Positions 20,940 through 33,060 are shown, counted from the stretch's first letter. The stretch is DNA of 64,000 nucleotides from Metridium senile (GCA_949775045.1 OX459104.1:13999476-14063475), one strand, 5' to 3'. Numbers and translations are program-made. The notes: generated by a model from the letters alone, not told the origin.

Positions 20940-22745
20940 GTCCGTACGGTAGAAATACTCTTTAGAGCTCCCCTAAACGAACATTTATGCCAACTTTTGT
21001 GTCTTTGCTGTGTTTTGGTTTCGAAATATAAGCGAGACAATTTGTGTCACGTAACTCAAGTCACGTATCTTAATTAGTAGTCGAAAATCAAGCTAGATTC
21101 ATGTCAGTTTAGTATTTATCGATGTTTGATTGAAGTCAAAACCTTAAAATTATCATTAGTAAGCTAGATAACTTGCATTTTCGCCGTAATTTTAAAGAAT
21201 TTTAGGATTTTGCGAAGTTAGGCTTTTGGCGGCCATAACTGTGCCCAAAGGAGGAGCACAAAGATGGCGGTGCCATACATTTCACTGTAATCAAGGCGCA
21301 TATTCACTGGATCCGTATTCAGTTACAATTGTTCCATTTACGATCAAATTTTGGCAAACCATACATTAGTCATCGGGCTTTAAGCTAGTTTGGCCTAAAT
21401 TGCTACATGTATCGCAGAAATGGCTAATGATATAATCAACACAACCGGAAATGCTTTTTCCATACATTTCTTACTAAAAATCTTTAGTAATAGCTTGACT
21501 ATAACTCTGCCGATATTCATTCTTCTGACCACATTTTGCTAACACTGCTAAATAAAGTATTAATTGCTTCATGAATTCAGTGATTGTTTACAGTTTAAGC
21601 GACAATTTAAGGACTTTCAATATGATCACGTGATAGGTAAAAGCCAAGAATAGCCGAACCTCCTATTATAGTGATCAACTGTTTAAGCAGTATTTAAATT
21701 AAAGCATTATATGATTATAGAGCACCAATAAAAATTATAGGTTAGAATGACATCAATAAGTTAAAACGTTTCAGGACAAAAATATTAAATTCTTCAAAAG
21801 TTTAATGGCGAGAACTTTTATTATATGATTCTTAAATGGCGAGCTTAGGTCTTTTTTTCTCTTTTGGGAGATAAACTGGTATTAAAGCTTGTCTATAAAA
21901 ACATAGCTGTTGGTCATTAGTATTTGGCATAGTAGCTTGTTAAATTTACCATGGGACGACCGCCACTTTTTGACTTTTGTGGTGTCCCGTGCGGGATGAA
22001 GGTCCGCGCGACCGGAGCACTATTCAAAGTCCATTTGAATTGGTAATATGGTCCCTGGGGATTTAATGAATAACTTATAAATAGAACACAAAGCCCCACT
22101 CAATATGTACTTGGCTCTAGTCGCCGTCAGAAAGGCGTAGTGACCCGCCCACCCGCCCTGGAGCCATGAATACGGGTTACTAATCACTGGTACGCTTTGG
22201 TTTGGCTTGTCCCAGGCCAGACCGATTCCCCATACCTTATTTACATATCATGAATAACAATATTCCAGGGTAGAATATTACACTATACCTAAAAAAATGG
22301 TAATGCATCGAGTCGATTTTTCATGGTTTACCACACGAAGCCCAAGCGTACGTCCGTGCGACGTCCGTGCCCAATGCGATGCTGATTGGCTGTTAAATTT
22401 CGAGTTAAACAAACAACAACAAACAACAAACTATCTGTGGTAGACCAGTCTTAAAATAGGTTTTATTTTTCGTCGTCGTCGTCGTTTTCGACCAGACAAA
22501 ATGGACAATAGGACAATAGTACCCCGATGGCCTTTGCGGTCTCACTTTAGCCTCGACACCATGACATCGCTAATAGAACATGACCTCATCAGACAGACCT
22601 TCGTGCTTTCAAAGCTAAGTTCAAAGCTACATACATTTACTGCTTGCCCCAGTAGTTCTGCACCCCCTACAAGATGGCGGCAATAACCTTGGATCGGTCT
22701 TTTTGCTCACTTCGCTCTGATCTTCTCTTAACCCAAACAAACCCA
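20940..22745. other. No gene seen
   Basis: Mixed AT-rich sequence with isolated phrases such as 'aagatggcggtgcc' (21262) and 'caagatggcggcaa' (22670) that look like CpG-poor promoter motifs but have no attached gene. The small frames at 21917-22099 (-) and 22501-22686 (+) have no recognisable domain. Confidence 0.45.
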
Positions 22746-23204
22746 TAGAGCGAAAACACTAGAACCATGAAACAAAATCAAATTGTTAGTGTGTAATAGT
22801 TCTTATTTATCGACTATTAGTTACTATAAAATACAGTAAAGTTGTAATGAGGTATTGTTTCCTTTTGTATTTGATGTTTCTGGTTGAGTGATACTGACTA
22901 AATAGTCACTAAATAAAAACTATTAGTTACACCTACTTGCGGTAAGGTTGTCATACAAAATAGAACATTTGTCACAAAGAAAATAGAACATTTGTGATTT
23001 AGTGCGAAAGGAATTAATTAAAAGACAAAAGAGAGAGTTCAGCTTGAGTGATCTTCTTTTGTCTTTTAATCAATTCCTATCGTACTAAATCACAAATGTT
23101 CTATTTTCTTTATAACAAATGTATATGTTTGTATGACAACCTTACTGCAAGTAGGTGTAGTAACTAGATAGTTTTTATTTCATGGTTCTAGTGTTTTCGC
23201 TCTA
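22746..23204. mobile_element. MITE family A, copy 2, split
   Basis: The outer ends match copy 1 (164-393, in reverse orientation) and are flanked by TA. A family B element (22930-23157) interrupts it, leaving a TA on both sides of the insert. Confidence 0.9.
22930..23157. mobile_element. MITE family B, copy 2, nested in family A
   Basis: Ends CACCTACTTGC and its inverse. Removing it with one TA restores the family A sequence seen intact at 164-393, which proves TA target duplication and the order of insertion. Confidence 0.92.
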
Positions 23205-23639
23205 TGTAAAAAAATATTTTGTTTAAAATAGAGCGACAACTGAGCAAATGGTTCAAGTTTTTAAAATGTGAAATTAACACAAGATATATTGTAGTATCTT
23301 GCTAATTGTTTTAATGTTTAATACAATGAACTGAAATCAGCTGCGTTTGACAGTCAAAGAAAACCATTTTTTATATTACATTTATAGCTATTTATACACG
23401 TTGGCATACAAACAGTTATACATGTCGGTAATATGAAAGTATTTTTTTTTTATTTATTACACGTTTATATAAAGAGGATATTACATGGGCGCGCGGAGAT
23501 ACCAATTTTATTTTAATTCGAGTGTTGAAATGATCTCTCACGATTGAGTTCAGCGAACGTGTACGAGATTTTCAACACGAGAAGATAAAATTCGTATCTT
23601 CAAGCGAACATGTAATGTTCTTTTTGTTATATAATTATC

Positions 23640-23950
23640 AATGAAAAGAAAAGAAAACTTTTTTTGACACAAGAAGTTTCCGTAAAGCTGTGTAACTTTA
23701 GGAATAATGTTTTAACATGTGAAAATAACATGTATTTTCAAGGGCCCAAAGGAAAGCAATTAAATGATATACATATAAAATATTTTCAAAGTTTGGGTTA
23801 CGAGAGTAATTGTTTGTATAATATATTAGAAATATTAGGCGTATTTCAATCTCATAGTGGAATTGTTTTATGCAAGTTCAACCTTTTGGATGATTCCACT
23901 ATTTTTATCATTAACACTGCCGGTTTACGTTTGTGTTTTATCAACAAGAG
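23640..23950 (-). other. Conserved 3' flank of A-type receptor gene
   Basis: Downstream of the stop on the minus strand, blocks such as 'ttgaacttgcata' and 'gaaatacgcct' match the sequence after the stops at 32826 and 47284. This marks a shared 3' UTR and a common origin of the three A-type genes. Confidence 0.7.
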
Positions 23951-24895
23951 TCAGTGAAAGCAGAAAAGGTTCTCTTTGATTCCTTGGCGAATGTACGATA
24001 GATGAAGAGACATAATCAAAGGGTTCACGAGGGATTGCAGATGGACAAAAGTTGCGCCAATTGGCTGAACAATATACTGAAATTCAGCAGTAACATCTTT
24101 GCCTTTGATTGCCTTTATAACCACGCCTATAGAGAAAGGAAGGTAGAAGAGAAACAATGCAACCACTAGCAAACTTATAGTGACATTTCGCTTGAATTCC
24201 TTGAGTCGTCTTTGCTGTTCTTCCTCCTCTTCTTGTTGTACTGCTTGTACTTGTGCTTGGATTTTTCTCCTTTGACGATAGCCTGTTATGTGTACTTTCA
24301 CAGAGCAGTAAAATATCACAAGAGAATTTAAGAATCCAATCAACATAACGGGAACTTTTCGGAAAGTATCTGAGTTGTCCATGAGGACTCTTCCTGCCAA
24401 CACGGTTATTGGCGCAGACAACCAGATCAAAACCGCCGCAATAATTGTTTTCTTGACTGTGACATTTTCCAGATAGAATTGAGGGTGCTGTATGGCAAGG
24501 TACCTCTCTACACTGGACACCATTAAAGTACCTAATGTCAAAAAACTGCAAACAATTCCAAGTGTAGCTTGATGGCTAAACAAACATGGCGAAGGACGTC
24601 TTAACAGTAGAGTGACAAGATACCAACAGTATGTTAAATCTAGAAATCCTGCCAAAACGTCAGTTACTGCTAAGGCAACAAGTAAGTTGTTGTAAGTCAA
24701 ATTTCGTAGATTTTCATCCTTTAGAATCACCCAAATGACCAGCAGGTTAATGACGATCGTTGGTGGGGCGGCGATACCATTGATGACTGCAAAGAACATC
24801 CAGGTTGGTTCAACAGAATTTGGAAGGTTTGTCAGGTTAGAAATGTCGAAATCAGGGGATATCAAGCAATCAGTTGTAACATTTTTGAAGGACAT
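23951..24895 (-). CDS. Rhodopsin-class orphan GPCR, A-type paralogue 1
   Basis: A 314-residue intronless receptor. TM1 about 34-60 with N50, TM2 with LAVTD (D79), ERY at 130-132 in place of DRY, a Trp in TM4 (IWLSAP), FYLP in TM6 and NPLIM at 291-295 in TM7, so the NPxxY Tyr is absent. The second extracellular loop (MDNSDTFRKVP) has no Cys, so the usual TM3-loop disulfide cannot form. The third intracellular loop is Gln/Glu rich with arginines, a possible short coiled segment. Two N-glycosylation sites lie near the N-terminus. It ends in FCFH, as do the copies at 31876 and 46481, and points away from them. Ligand unknown. Confidence 0.9.
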   Translation of the reverse strand: MSFKNVTTDCLISPDFDISNLTNLPNSVEPTWMFFAVINGIAAPPTIVINLLVIWVILKDENLRNLTYNNLLVALAVTDVLAGFLDLTYCWYLVTLLLRRPSPCLFSHQATLGIVCSFLTLGTLMVSSVERYLAIQHPQFYLENVTVKKTIIAAVLIWLSAPITVLAGRVLMDNSDTFRKVPVMLIGFLNSLVIFYCSVKVHITGYRQRRKIQAQVQAVQQEEEEEQQRRLKEFKRNVTISLLVVALFLFYLPFSIGVVIKAIKGKDVTAEFQYIVQPIGATFVHLQSLVNPLIMSLHLSYIRQGIKENLFCFH

Positions 24896-25384
24896 GATTT
24901 ACTTCTGATTTGCATGTTCAATGCCTTACTCGATGTATGTAAAACTGCCTTGTGCTGCTTTGGAATATCTAATACATTTGATTAATTGGTCACCTTTCAA
25001 AAGTTGCTTTGTTTTTCATTTCGTAGAAACCTGATGTTGGCGGAAACCATGCAAACAAATTTGAACATGAAGGTGTTGTCATTTCCGTAAGCCTTCCCTG
25101 TACTGAAATTCATTAGACCCACGTAATGATCAAGTAGATTGTTTCAAAGTTTTACCTAAATCAAGGCGATATTTTTATGTTTGTTTTAAATGACCGATTG
25201 GTTCACCATTGTTTAAGCTCATTAGTGTGGTTTTGAATATATTATCATTCGAAAGCCAATAGACCATTTCACTGTTCCGTTCAGTGAACACGAATAATAG
25301 TTCTAAGTCTAGGTTCCAGTTGCTGCGCATAGCAAAACTATAATTTATCATGTGCAGAAAAAGAACAACACATCAAACAAACTC

Positions 25385-25452
25385 AATTCACATATGATCC
25401 GGTACCCGAGCTGGGAATCGAGCTTAGATCAAAGCGGTTAAAGGCCGGTGCC
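25385..25452 (-). pseudogene. tRNA-derived fragment (SINE relic)
   Basis: The minus strand carries a degenerate B box-like 'gctcgattcccagctcggg' preceded by an anticodon-arm-like stretch ('accgctttgatctaagc'). No intact A box or cloverleaf is visible. Confidence 0.3.
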
Positions 25453-25574
25453 CTAAAACAAACTCCGAGAGTTATAGGGAAATATATTTGGAGACGATTT
25501 CGAAGCGATTACTGATGTTTTAGAAGCCAATGATGATAAAAGAAAGCCAGTAATTTATACACATGCATGATAGA

Positions 25575-25754
25575 TAATATAATGAAATTTGTAACACCGT
25601 AAAAAATGTTGACTTAGCTTTACTGACGTTTCGAGCTTGAGCCCTTCGTCGGAGTAAAAGAGCTTTTACTCCGACGAAGGGCTAAAGCTCGAAACGTCAT
25701 CATTTATATCAAACACCGACTCAGCCTTTACTAGTTTACTCGCTAGTTTCCATT
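25575..25754. mobile_element. MITE family D, best copy
   Basis: Contains 'tgacgtttcgagcttgagc' and its inverse around 'ttcgtcggagtaaaag', then the end block 'aaacaccgactcagccttta' and 'ctagtttactcgctagtt'. The arms pair over about 40 bp. Confidence 0.75.
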
Positions 25755-26912
25755 TAATTTATACACATTGAATATGAGATGAGTTCAAAGTAATTAAGGC
25801 TAAATAACTTACAAAGCTCGCAAGTTACGAGCTGAAGTCAGTGATATAAAAACGAAGGGACAATATGCTATTTTAACGTTTATCTCTTTTCTAGATTAAA
25901 AACAAACTTTATTGAGGTTTATCAGATTCTACAGTAAATTCTTATTCCTCGGAAAACCGATTAATTAGCCTTATTTTCATTATTTTTCGGCTTAAAATAA
26001 CGTGGTGCAGTGTATTCGGGAACCTTCACAAATGAACTTTAATAGATATATATGCCCAGTGCTAGAAGTTGAAGTATCTCTTAAAATATCTCCTTTGATT
26101 TGAATTTTAGTAAAATAAGTGCTTGCTGTTTGTTTTCGAAAATGTAAAGCAAAGCAAAATATATCAAAACGATGCGATGATGTGTTGATCTGTAGTTACT
26201 AAAGTCATCTAAAGTTGCTAGCGAAGCGAAGCTAGACCCGAGAACCTCGTTTTGATACTACACTCATGGCGATGCCGCTGGTTTGTGGGAATGTCGTGCT
26301 CATCTACAATAAGAGGTATTATACAGTTCAGCTGACGAAGCTAGTATGCTTATGTTTAGCCGCGCGGAGTGAGATCGATACCGGACACTTAGAAAGATTT
26401 CAAGCCGAATCATCACACGAGGCTGACACGGGATTTCTATATGATAACTAGCTACTCTTTCATATCGATCTTTTGGGACTTATAAAACAAAACTATATAG
26501 AGTAAACACATACTAGCCGATTGCCTGGTAAAGAATTATATTAGATGGTTTAATTTTGATCGCGTTTGATCTAAATATTATATTATCGCGTGTTCGCTTT
26601 CGTTATCGAAAGATCCAAATGGCCAAGTGCATGGTAGCCGGCTTCAGAATTTAGCTTTTTTATCGTTTTTAAGAGAGAAATATTCAAATGTTTATAATGT
26701 GAATAAAATAATAAAAGTGATAGTGATAAAAGTGAAAGCAACCAAACATCCAGAAACCATTCGTGGTCACTAAACGGAACTGTGAAAAGGACTATTCTGA
26801 TACGTGAATGTGTTCGTTAATTGTCCGGAAACCCAGCGGATGTTTCTTTAAATAGTTGCGACTTTTAATTGCGTTGCCCAAACGTCCAATAATATGTTCG
26901 TTTAATTATATA
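25755..26912. other. No gene; one arm of a fold-back repeat
   Basis: About 26166-26335 resembles the arms of the large inverted structure at 56.3-57.8 kb ('gatgcgatgat' ... 'gaagctagaccc' ... 'caataagagg'). The frame 26266-26451 lies inside it. The remainder is AT-rich without supported features. Confidence 0.5.
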
Positions 26913-27200
26913 CACCAATTTCAAAAATCGTTGTCGCAGCCGAAGCTACAGTCCACAATCTAAAGCCTGCAAAGGATGTCGGTTATATGGATATAATTTG
27001 TGATTTATTGCACGTTTTTTAAAGAAATATTTATATTCATCATCTACCACTGCAACAACTTGTTATGGTCATATAACACAAATACGTATAACCAAAATAT
27101 GCTATGAATAAATCATTTGATAAAAAGAGAAGAAATACCGACATCCTTTGCAGGCTTCAGAGTGTGGACTTTGGCTTTGTTTGCGATTTTTGATATAGGT
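26913..27200. mobile_element. MITE family C, copy 2
   Basis: Flanked by TA (26911-26912 and 27201-27202). Long inverted arms with 'gcctgcaaaggatgtcgg' and its inverse. Confidence 0.85.
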
Positions 27201-27202
27201 GT

Positions 27203-28552
27203 ATTTTTCTGTGCGAAGTATATTGCTGTGCTGTATATTCTACTTTCAAAAGCTTTCCTATTTATACTAGTTTACTCGCTAGTTCCATTTACTGGCTGTA
27301 ACACTTATGTAACTTTGTAACAGAAGGCAGAATGCTAAAACATTAGAAGGAAATAATTTACAGAGATTTGGATTTGGTGCAAGTTGATTTCCAATATCAC
27401 ATATCAGGCTAGAGACACTTTCCAAGTTGTAATAATTTAAATGGGTGTATTTTGGAATTGATAAACAAATATGACATTTTCGCTTCTGTCGAAGTCTTTG
27501 TAAAAGAAGTAATTAAACTTCTATTAGTGGCTTGACCAAAGCTCTTTTATATTAGTATGTTTAACACAAGTCTAGCAAAATAGATCGGGAAAAGGAGAAA
27601 CATGGCATTAAAATATGTTTTAATTCGCGCCATGCCAATCGAATACGGTACGGGTCACTTTTTTCCATTGTGATGTCGATTTTTTTATTTTCGCTTATTT
27701 TGTAGAACTTACTGATTGATATCTTGATTTTATGAAAGAAAAAAATAGGGGTCACCGTATTCGTTACGTAAATATTGTGCTGCAAACTTTCAATATTTGT
27801 TCGCCATCTTGTTTTCCTTCCATGAACGAAATGGCCCAGGCGTTCCACGCTGCGCACAAAAAGTATGTATACAGAAACAGTGGCCGTAAAAGTCTTTAAG
27901 ATATTATCAAATGATGCAAACGCGCGTGCTTTATGTTCTTATAAATTAAATTACTCACTCAGAATTGAAGAAGGAGATTTGAGCGATGAAATAAGGCACT
28001 GAGAAGGAACAATTGCGTTTAATAACTTCCTGGGATCAAATGAATTGCAATGTGTCAAAAACTTAAAACTTAAATTATCTATTTTCACCTTATGGTGGAA
28101 ATGAAAGAGAAGCCAAACGCTTTATTTCAGAACTAGCCTTAAAGCTTTCTACGAAGAAACAGCTTGACTACACTACTATACTGAATACATTGGCTCAGAG
28201 TTTTTCATAGACATTATCCATAAATCTAGTTAGGTCAGCAGTACGTACTATGCATGAAAGGAACTATAACTTTCAAACAATCAAACCATGATATAGATAA
28301 TATTGATATTGTAAATAATTTTAACAGAATCGAGTAGATATTTGTTTATTTTTCTAAGTTTTTTTTATATACACAACCCATCATGTGGGCGAATATTTTT
28401 TCTTCCTTTTTAATCTATTAATATATTTTATTCAATGTATTTATATATTTATTTAAAGAATTTGTCAATAAAGTATTGTTATCTATTTGCTGGTAAAGTT
28501 GTATTGGGGTACTCCAAAATTTTCAGACTTCCCTTTTATTTATAGACAGTAA
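27203..28552. other. No gene seen
   Basis: AT-rich. The frame 27561-27857 (-) starts near a 'caagatggcg' phrase but shows no domain. No repeats were noticed apart from a 'tatactagtttactcgctag' end block at about 27265. Confidence 0.45.
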
Positions 28553-28872
28553 ATGCCGCGAGTTTGTTTGTTGTGCCGTGAGTTTTGTGTGTTGTGCCGC
28601 GGTTTTTTGCGTGTTGTGCTGTGCATGAGTTTCATTGTGTTGTGAGTTTTGTTATTTTTGCCGCGAGTTTAGTTGTTTAGCCGCAAGTTTTGTGTGTGTT
28701 GTGCCGCGAGATTCTTTGCGTGTTGTTGTGTGACTTTTTTCTGTTGTGCTGTGAGTTTTGTCTGTTGTGCCGCGAGATTTTTGCGTGTTGTGCCGCGGTT
28801 TTTGTGTTGTGCCATGAGTAGTTTAGTTTGATGTGCCGTGGTTTGTGTGTGTTGTGCCGTGATTGTTGTGTG
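28553..28872. repeat. GT-rich minisatellite, ~20-bp units
   Basis: About 14 variable units of the form 'gtgttgtgccgcgagttttt'. Sequence asymmetry is extreme: almost no A or C on this strand outside 'gcc'. Confidence 0.9.
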
Positions 28873-28875
28873 TGG

Positions 28876-29157
28876 TAGTAGTAACTTTATTTAAAGAAGG
28901 TTTAAAAAAGTATTTATAAAATACACCAGTTTAGTAGTATACTAATCTTCCACTGGGCCTTTAAATAATAATTGTAATAATAACAATCAAATAAATATAC
29001 TAATAATAATTCATAGACGTAAAAATGAGACTAAAGAAATAAATTTTTGACGTTTCGGAGCCATCACGCTCCATTATCAAATAATACTAGCTAATTACAA
29101 AATGCAGAAAGTTTATAAAAAAAATTATTTCTTTACTAAGTCTCATTTTTACGTCTT
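28876..29157. mobile_element. LINE-type tail followed by a fold-back MITE
   Basis: 28876-29000 reads, on the minus strand, as a LINE-like 3' end ('aaataaagttactactac'). 29014-29157 is a separate hairpin element with ends 'agacgtaaaaatgaga' and its inverse, containing 'gacgtttcggagcc'. Confidence 0.55.
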
Positions 29158-30040
29158 TATGTGTTTCAAAATCATTACTTATAATAATAATTTAATAATA
29201 TAAATAATGCTAATTAGAATAATATGAATATATCAATAAGTAGTGTTGTACTTTGTCATTAAAACTATATTATTAAAAATTATATTAAAATTATATATTT
29301 TTTTATTGTAATTTACAGCTGGTCAGTTAACCCAGTAATGTTAAGTAATGTTGTGTGTACAAAGTAGGCAACTCTCTATTGTTCTGCGGCAATAGCAACC
29401 TCCCCACATAAGAATGTCTCAGTTTTCAGACTGAAAGTATATTGGCCTATAGGTAACACATTTTAAAAATAAAATGTGCAAAAACTCTGTTTTGGAACAA
29501 AGTTTCTTTTGTACTAAAAGATCTCGTCCAATCATAAGCGCTCAAAACAATAGCCAAAAGACGTTTACAATTCGATATGTTCCCCACATAGAAATTTTGG
29601 TATATAAAGGCTCAGGAAATCTTAGATGAAAAGGGAATTAGATATCAAATAAAATATTAAAAAACCCGCTTAGTTTTGAAATTATGGCAGATTTTCATGT
29701 TTTAACCAATGAGATGGACTGATTAGACAATACACAATTAGCACCTTTCTGCATTCCATTGTCGTTTGCCTGCCTACTTCTTACACACATCATTACTTAA
29801 ATCTAAATCGATAAACTGAGGTATCGAATACAAATAATATTCCCTTTTCATTTCGTTTAAATTCAAAATCTAAATGCTAAAAATCAGTAGTGTTGAGAAA
29901 GGTCGATAAAATTTCAATTGATTAGATAATTACATGTTACAGAGTAAATAAGTAATATCATAAAAGTTTTTGAGATGCATTTATTTTACTTCAATTGACA
30001 AGTACGTATAGTCAAGGTTTCATTAACTGTAGAAGGTTTT
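29158..30040. other. No gene seen
   Basis: AT-rich sequence. No repeats, RNA genes or convincing frames were noticed. Confidence 0.4.
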
Positions 30041-30130
30041 GCATTGTTTTATTTATGTTCCGGAGGTTTAACAGACGACACAAAGGAAAAAGCTCTTAGA
30101 AAAACTGACCGAGTGAACTAGACAGTTGGG
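30040..30130 (+). repeat. Orphan copy of an A-type receptor 5' flank
   Basis: 'ttaacagacgacac' ... 'gctcttagaaaaactgac' ... 'agtgaactagaca' parallels the sequence just before the ATG at 31876 ('ttaagagacgacac' ... 'acttttagaaacgcta' ... 'agtgaactagata'). No receptor ORF follows, so a lost or incomplete duplicate is likely. Confidence 0.6.
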
Positions 30131-30404
30131 CTTTACAGCAAGATGCTCAAGACTGTGAGCACTGATAATGTATTCACATACTTTTGTAGCCTGCGTGGCG
30201 GCTCTAGGACCTTTGTAGCGCCATCCTCCAATTAGCGTTTAGATCGGAAATAACATAAGACAATCCTGTAATGCTGATTGGATAGCAGCATAGACGAAAG
30301 TAAACGAAAACATTAGCGGTGATCCCACTTTTGGGCGCTTTGCTGTAACTTTACAACTCTCTTTGCTTAATCTCGGTTGATTTTGACAGATAAAACCAAA
30401 CAGC

Positions 30405-30750
30405 ACATAGACAGTTAGGCCTGCCTCGTCCTAAAATCGCCCAAAATCGCAAAACAGCGCGTAAAAACGCCTAAAATCGCATTAAATTGCCCGAAGTGCT
30501 TCTCCGTAATTTTTCCACTTAAATCATCTTAAGATTCCTTAATGCAGTTAATACTCAGGATAGTCAATTGATTCAATATTGTCAATTTTAGAAGAAAAAC
30601 AAAACAAATTCTAAAATGTCGTTAAGTTGTCATAGGGTTGCTTAAAATCGCCTAAAATTGAACGTTTAATTGTGTCCCATTTTCTAATATTTTTTTCTTA
30701 AAACGCCTAAAATCATTTTCAATTACGGCGACTATAGGAACTGAGGCATG
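30405..30750. repeat. AATCGCC-motif repeat cluster
   Basis: Many copies of 'aaaatcgcctaa' or 'aaaatcgcccaa' between loosely inverted ends ('taggcctgcctcg' and 'actgaggcatgcc'). The same motif clusters occur at 18735-18810, 33715-33915 and 49850-49925. Confidence 0.65.
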
Positions 30751-31295
30751 CCTTCCAGGTCGGTTAAACACACGTATCAAAGATATGCCTATTGTTCTGT
30801 TGCAATCTCAACCTGTTAAAAAAATCTCGCGCGCTAATTAAAGTCTTTTGTTACTTCTGTGTCTCACCTTCCTCCTATTCTTCTTCTAATAATTGCTTTT
30901 TTCATACTGCTTCTTCTGGCTATTTTATATATTAACTTGATCTTTTGTTTGACTGATATATTTACTAATTCTATGCTTAATCCACATAGGGACAGATGTG
31001 ACTATTTGCGTCATTGATTTAGCGCATTTATAAAATTAAACTGCACGTGAAGATTAATATAGGAAATAAAATAGAAAGTCTATTGTGAAAGAAACAACTC
31101 GTATGGAAAGTTTCTACAAAAGTTGTATAAAATGAAGTCGGAAAAAATAAATCGTTGATAGGAATACATTATCGTAGAAGCAAAAAGATGGAATAGTAAA
31201 TTACAAAAATGTTCATTTATAGATTATCTAAACTTCTTTTAATGCGAGTATGATAATTTGAGTCACTAACATCAATGCTATGATTTCGATAGAGA

Positions 31296-31531
31296 ATGAT
31301 ATGTGTGTATGATTATGATCGTCGAGTAGAAATGAGCAATTTATGCAATTGCAATTATAGAAGCCCGAAAAAAATTCGGGACTTCAACGGGATTTGAACC
31401 CATGACCTTTGCACCGGTACTGCAAAGGTCATGGGTTCAAAAACGTTGAAGTCCCGAATTTTTTTCGGGCTTCTATAATTGCAATTGCATAAATTGCTCA
31501 TTTCTCCGCGACGATCATAATCATACACACA
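31296..31531. mobile_element. Palindrome built from two SINE 3' halves
   Basis: Inverted arms of about 115 bp meet at about 31413. Each arm carries a tRNA T-arm-like 'catgggttcaaa', then 'gttgaagtcccgaa', then 'tttttttcgggcttc'. These look like the 3' half of a tRNA-derived SINE. Only the B-box half is present; no A box. Confidence 0.8.
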
Positions 31532-31875
31532 TCATATAACCGCGGATCAGACCCACATACGTATCTAGAGAATGATATATAACAGCTAAAAGCAAAATAC
31601 CATAATAGGGGATCTCAATGGGATTAACCGCCAAACAAAAAAATGCCTTAATGTTACCGTCGAGCACCATAAAAGGATCCGTCAAAGCCGAAAAATATAA
31701 CGTGAAACAATGCACACTTTAATGTCCAATTAGTTTTACTTAAAAGAAGTATGTATTGTTCAACGTTTTTATTATTTATAGCCGGATTTACATCAAGCTC
31801 TCAGGTTCTGGAGATTTAAGAGACGACACTCCAAAAAAAAAAGACTTTTAGAAACGCTAAGTTAGTGAACTAGAT

Positions 31876-32826
31876 ATGTCGCATACTAACTTCACAACAA
31901 GCAATCAGTCTTTTTGCTTGCTCTCGCCTGATTTCGACAATTCTAACCTCACAAACCTTCCAAATTCTGTTGAACCAACCTGGATGTTCCTTGCAGTCAT
32001 TAATGGTATCGCCGCCCCACCAACGGTCGTCATTAACCTGCTGGTCATTTGGGTGATTCTAAAGGATGAAAATCTACGAAATTCGACTTACAACTGCTTA
32101 CTTGTCGCCTTAGCAGTAACTGACTTTATGACAGGAATACTAGATTTAACATACTGTTGGTATCTTGTCTCTCTTTTGTTAAGACGTCCCTCGCCATGTT
32201 CTTTCATCCATCAAGCTATACTTGGAATTGTTTGCAGTTATTTGACATTAGGTACTTTAATGGTGTCCAGTGTAGAGAGGTACCTTGCCATACAGCACTC
32301 CCAGTTCTATCTGGAAAAAGTCACAGTCAAGAAAATGATCATTGCGACGGTTTTGATGTGGTTGTTTACGCCAACGGTATTACTGGGAGGACGAATCGTC
32401 CTGGATAACTCAGACCGTCTCCGAAAACTTCCAAATGTGTTGATAGCAGTCTTAAGTTCGAGTGTGATTTTGTATTGCACTGTGAAAGTATATATAACAG
32501 CGTATCGTCAAAGGAATGTCATCCAAGCACAAGCAGTACAGCAGGGGGAGCAAGAAGAACGGCAAAGGCGACTCAAGGAATTCAAGCGAGCCGTCACCAT
32601 AAGTATGCTAGTGCTTGCATCGATTCTCTTCTACTGCCCTTTTATCATCGGCGGGATTGTATTGGCAATCAATGGCAAAGATGTTACTGCTGACTTTAGA
32701 TATATTGCTCAACCAATTGGCGGAACATTTATCCATCTGCAATCCCTCGTGAACCCTTTGATTATGTCTCTTCGTCTATCGTACATCCGTCAAGGAATCA
32801 AAGAGAACCTTTTCTGCTTTCACTGA
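31876..32826 (+). CDS. Rhodopsin-class orphan GPCR, A-type paralogue 2
   Basis: A 316-residue intronless receptor very similar to the gene at 23951-24895. N54 (TM1), D83 in LAVTD (TM2), ERY 134-136, FYCP in TM6, NPLIM 293-297 in TM7, Gln/Glu/Arg-rich third intracellular loop, FCFH end. As in its relatives, the second extracellular loop has no Cys. N-glycosylation sites (NFT, NQS, NLT) lie in the first 30 residues. AATAAA at 33001. The 3' flank leads into a CCAA microsatellite, as also happens after the copy at 46481-47284. Upstream, 'atgtattgttcaacg' resembles the B-type promoters, with 'tatttata' in the TATA position. Ligand and coupling unknown; a cell-surface chemosensory or peptide receptor is only an inference. 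Confidence 0.92.
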   Translation: MSHTNFTTSNQSFCLLSPDFDNSNLTNLPNSVEPTWMFLAVINGIAAPPTVVINLLVIWVILKDENLRNSTYNCLLVALAVTDFMTGILDLTYCWYLVSLLLRRPSPCSFIHQAILGIVCSYLTLGTLMVSSVERYLAIQHSQFYLEKVTVKKMIIATVLMWLFTPTVLLGGRIVLDNSDRLRKLPNVLIAVLSSSVILYCTVKVYITAYRQRNVIQAQAVQQGEQEERQRRLKEFKRAVTISMLVLASILFYCPFIIGGIVLAINGKDVTADFRYIAQPIGGTFIHLQSLVNPLIMSLRLSYIRQGIKENLFCFH

Positions 32827-33060
32827 CTCTTGTTGATAAAACACTCAAGGAAAAAATGTTAATGATAAAATAGTGCAATAATCAAAGAGATTGAACTTGC
32901 ATAACAAATCTAAAATGATGTTGAAATACGCCTACTAAATCGCTAATAGAAGTGGAGTTTTGGTAATGAAGGAATAGCTGATCGAGAAGAACTCTCTCTG
33001 AATAAAAACAGTAGAGCATAACAATTCAACTTCGAGGAACTCTTGCTTGATCAAATAACA

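Noticed and set aside
28553..28872. Possible CRISPR-like or regulatory array
   Set aside because: Units are contiguous with no unique spacers and variable sequence: an ordinary minisatellite.
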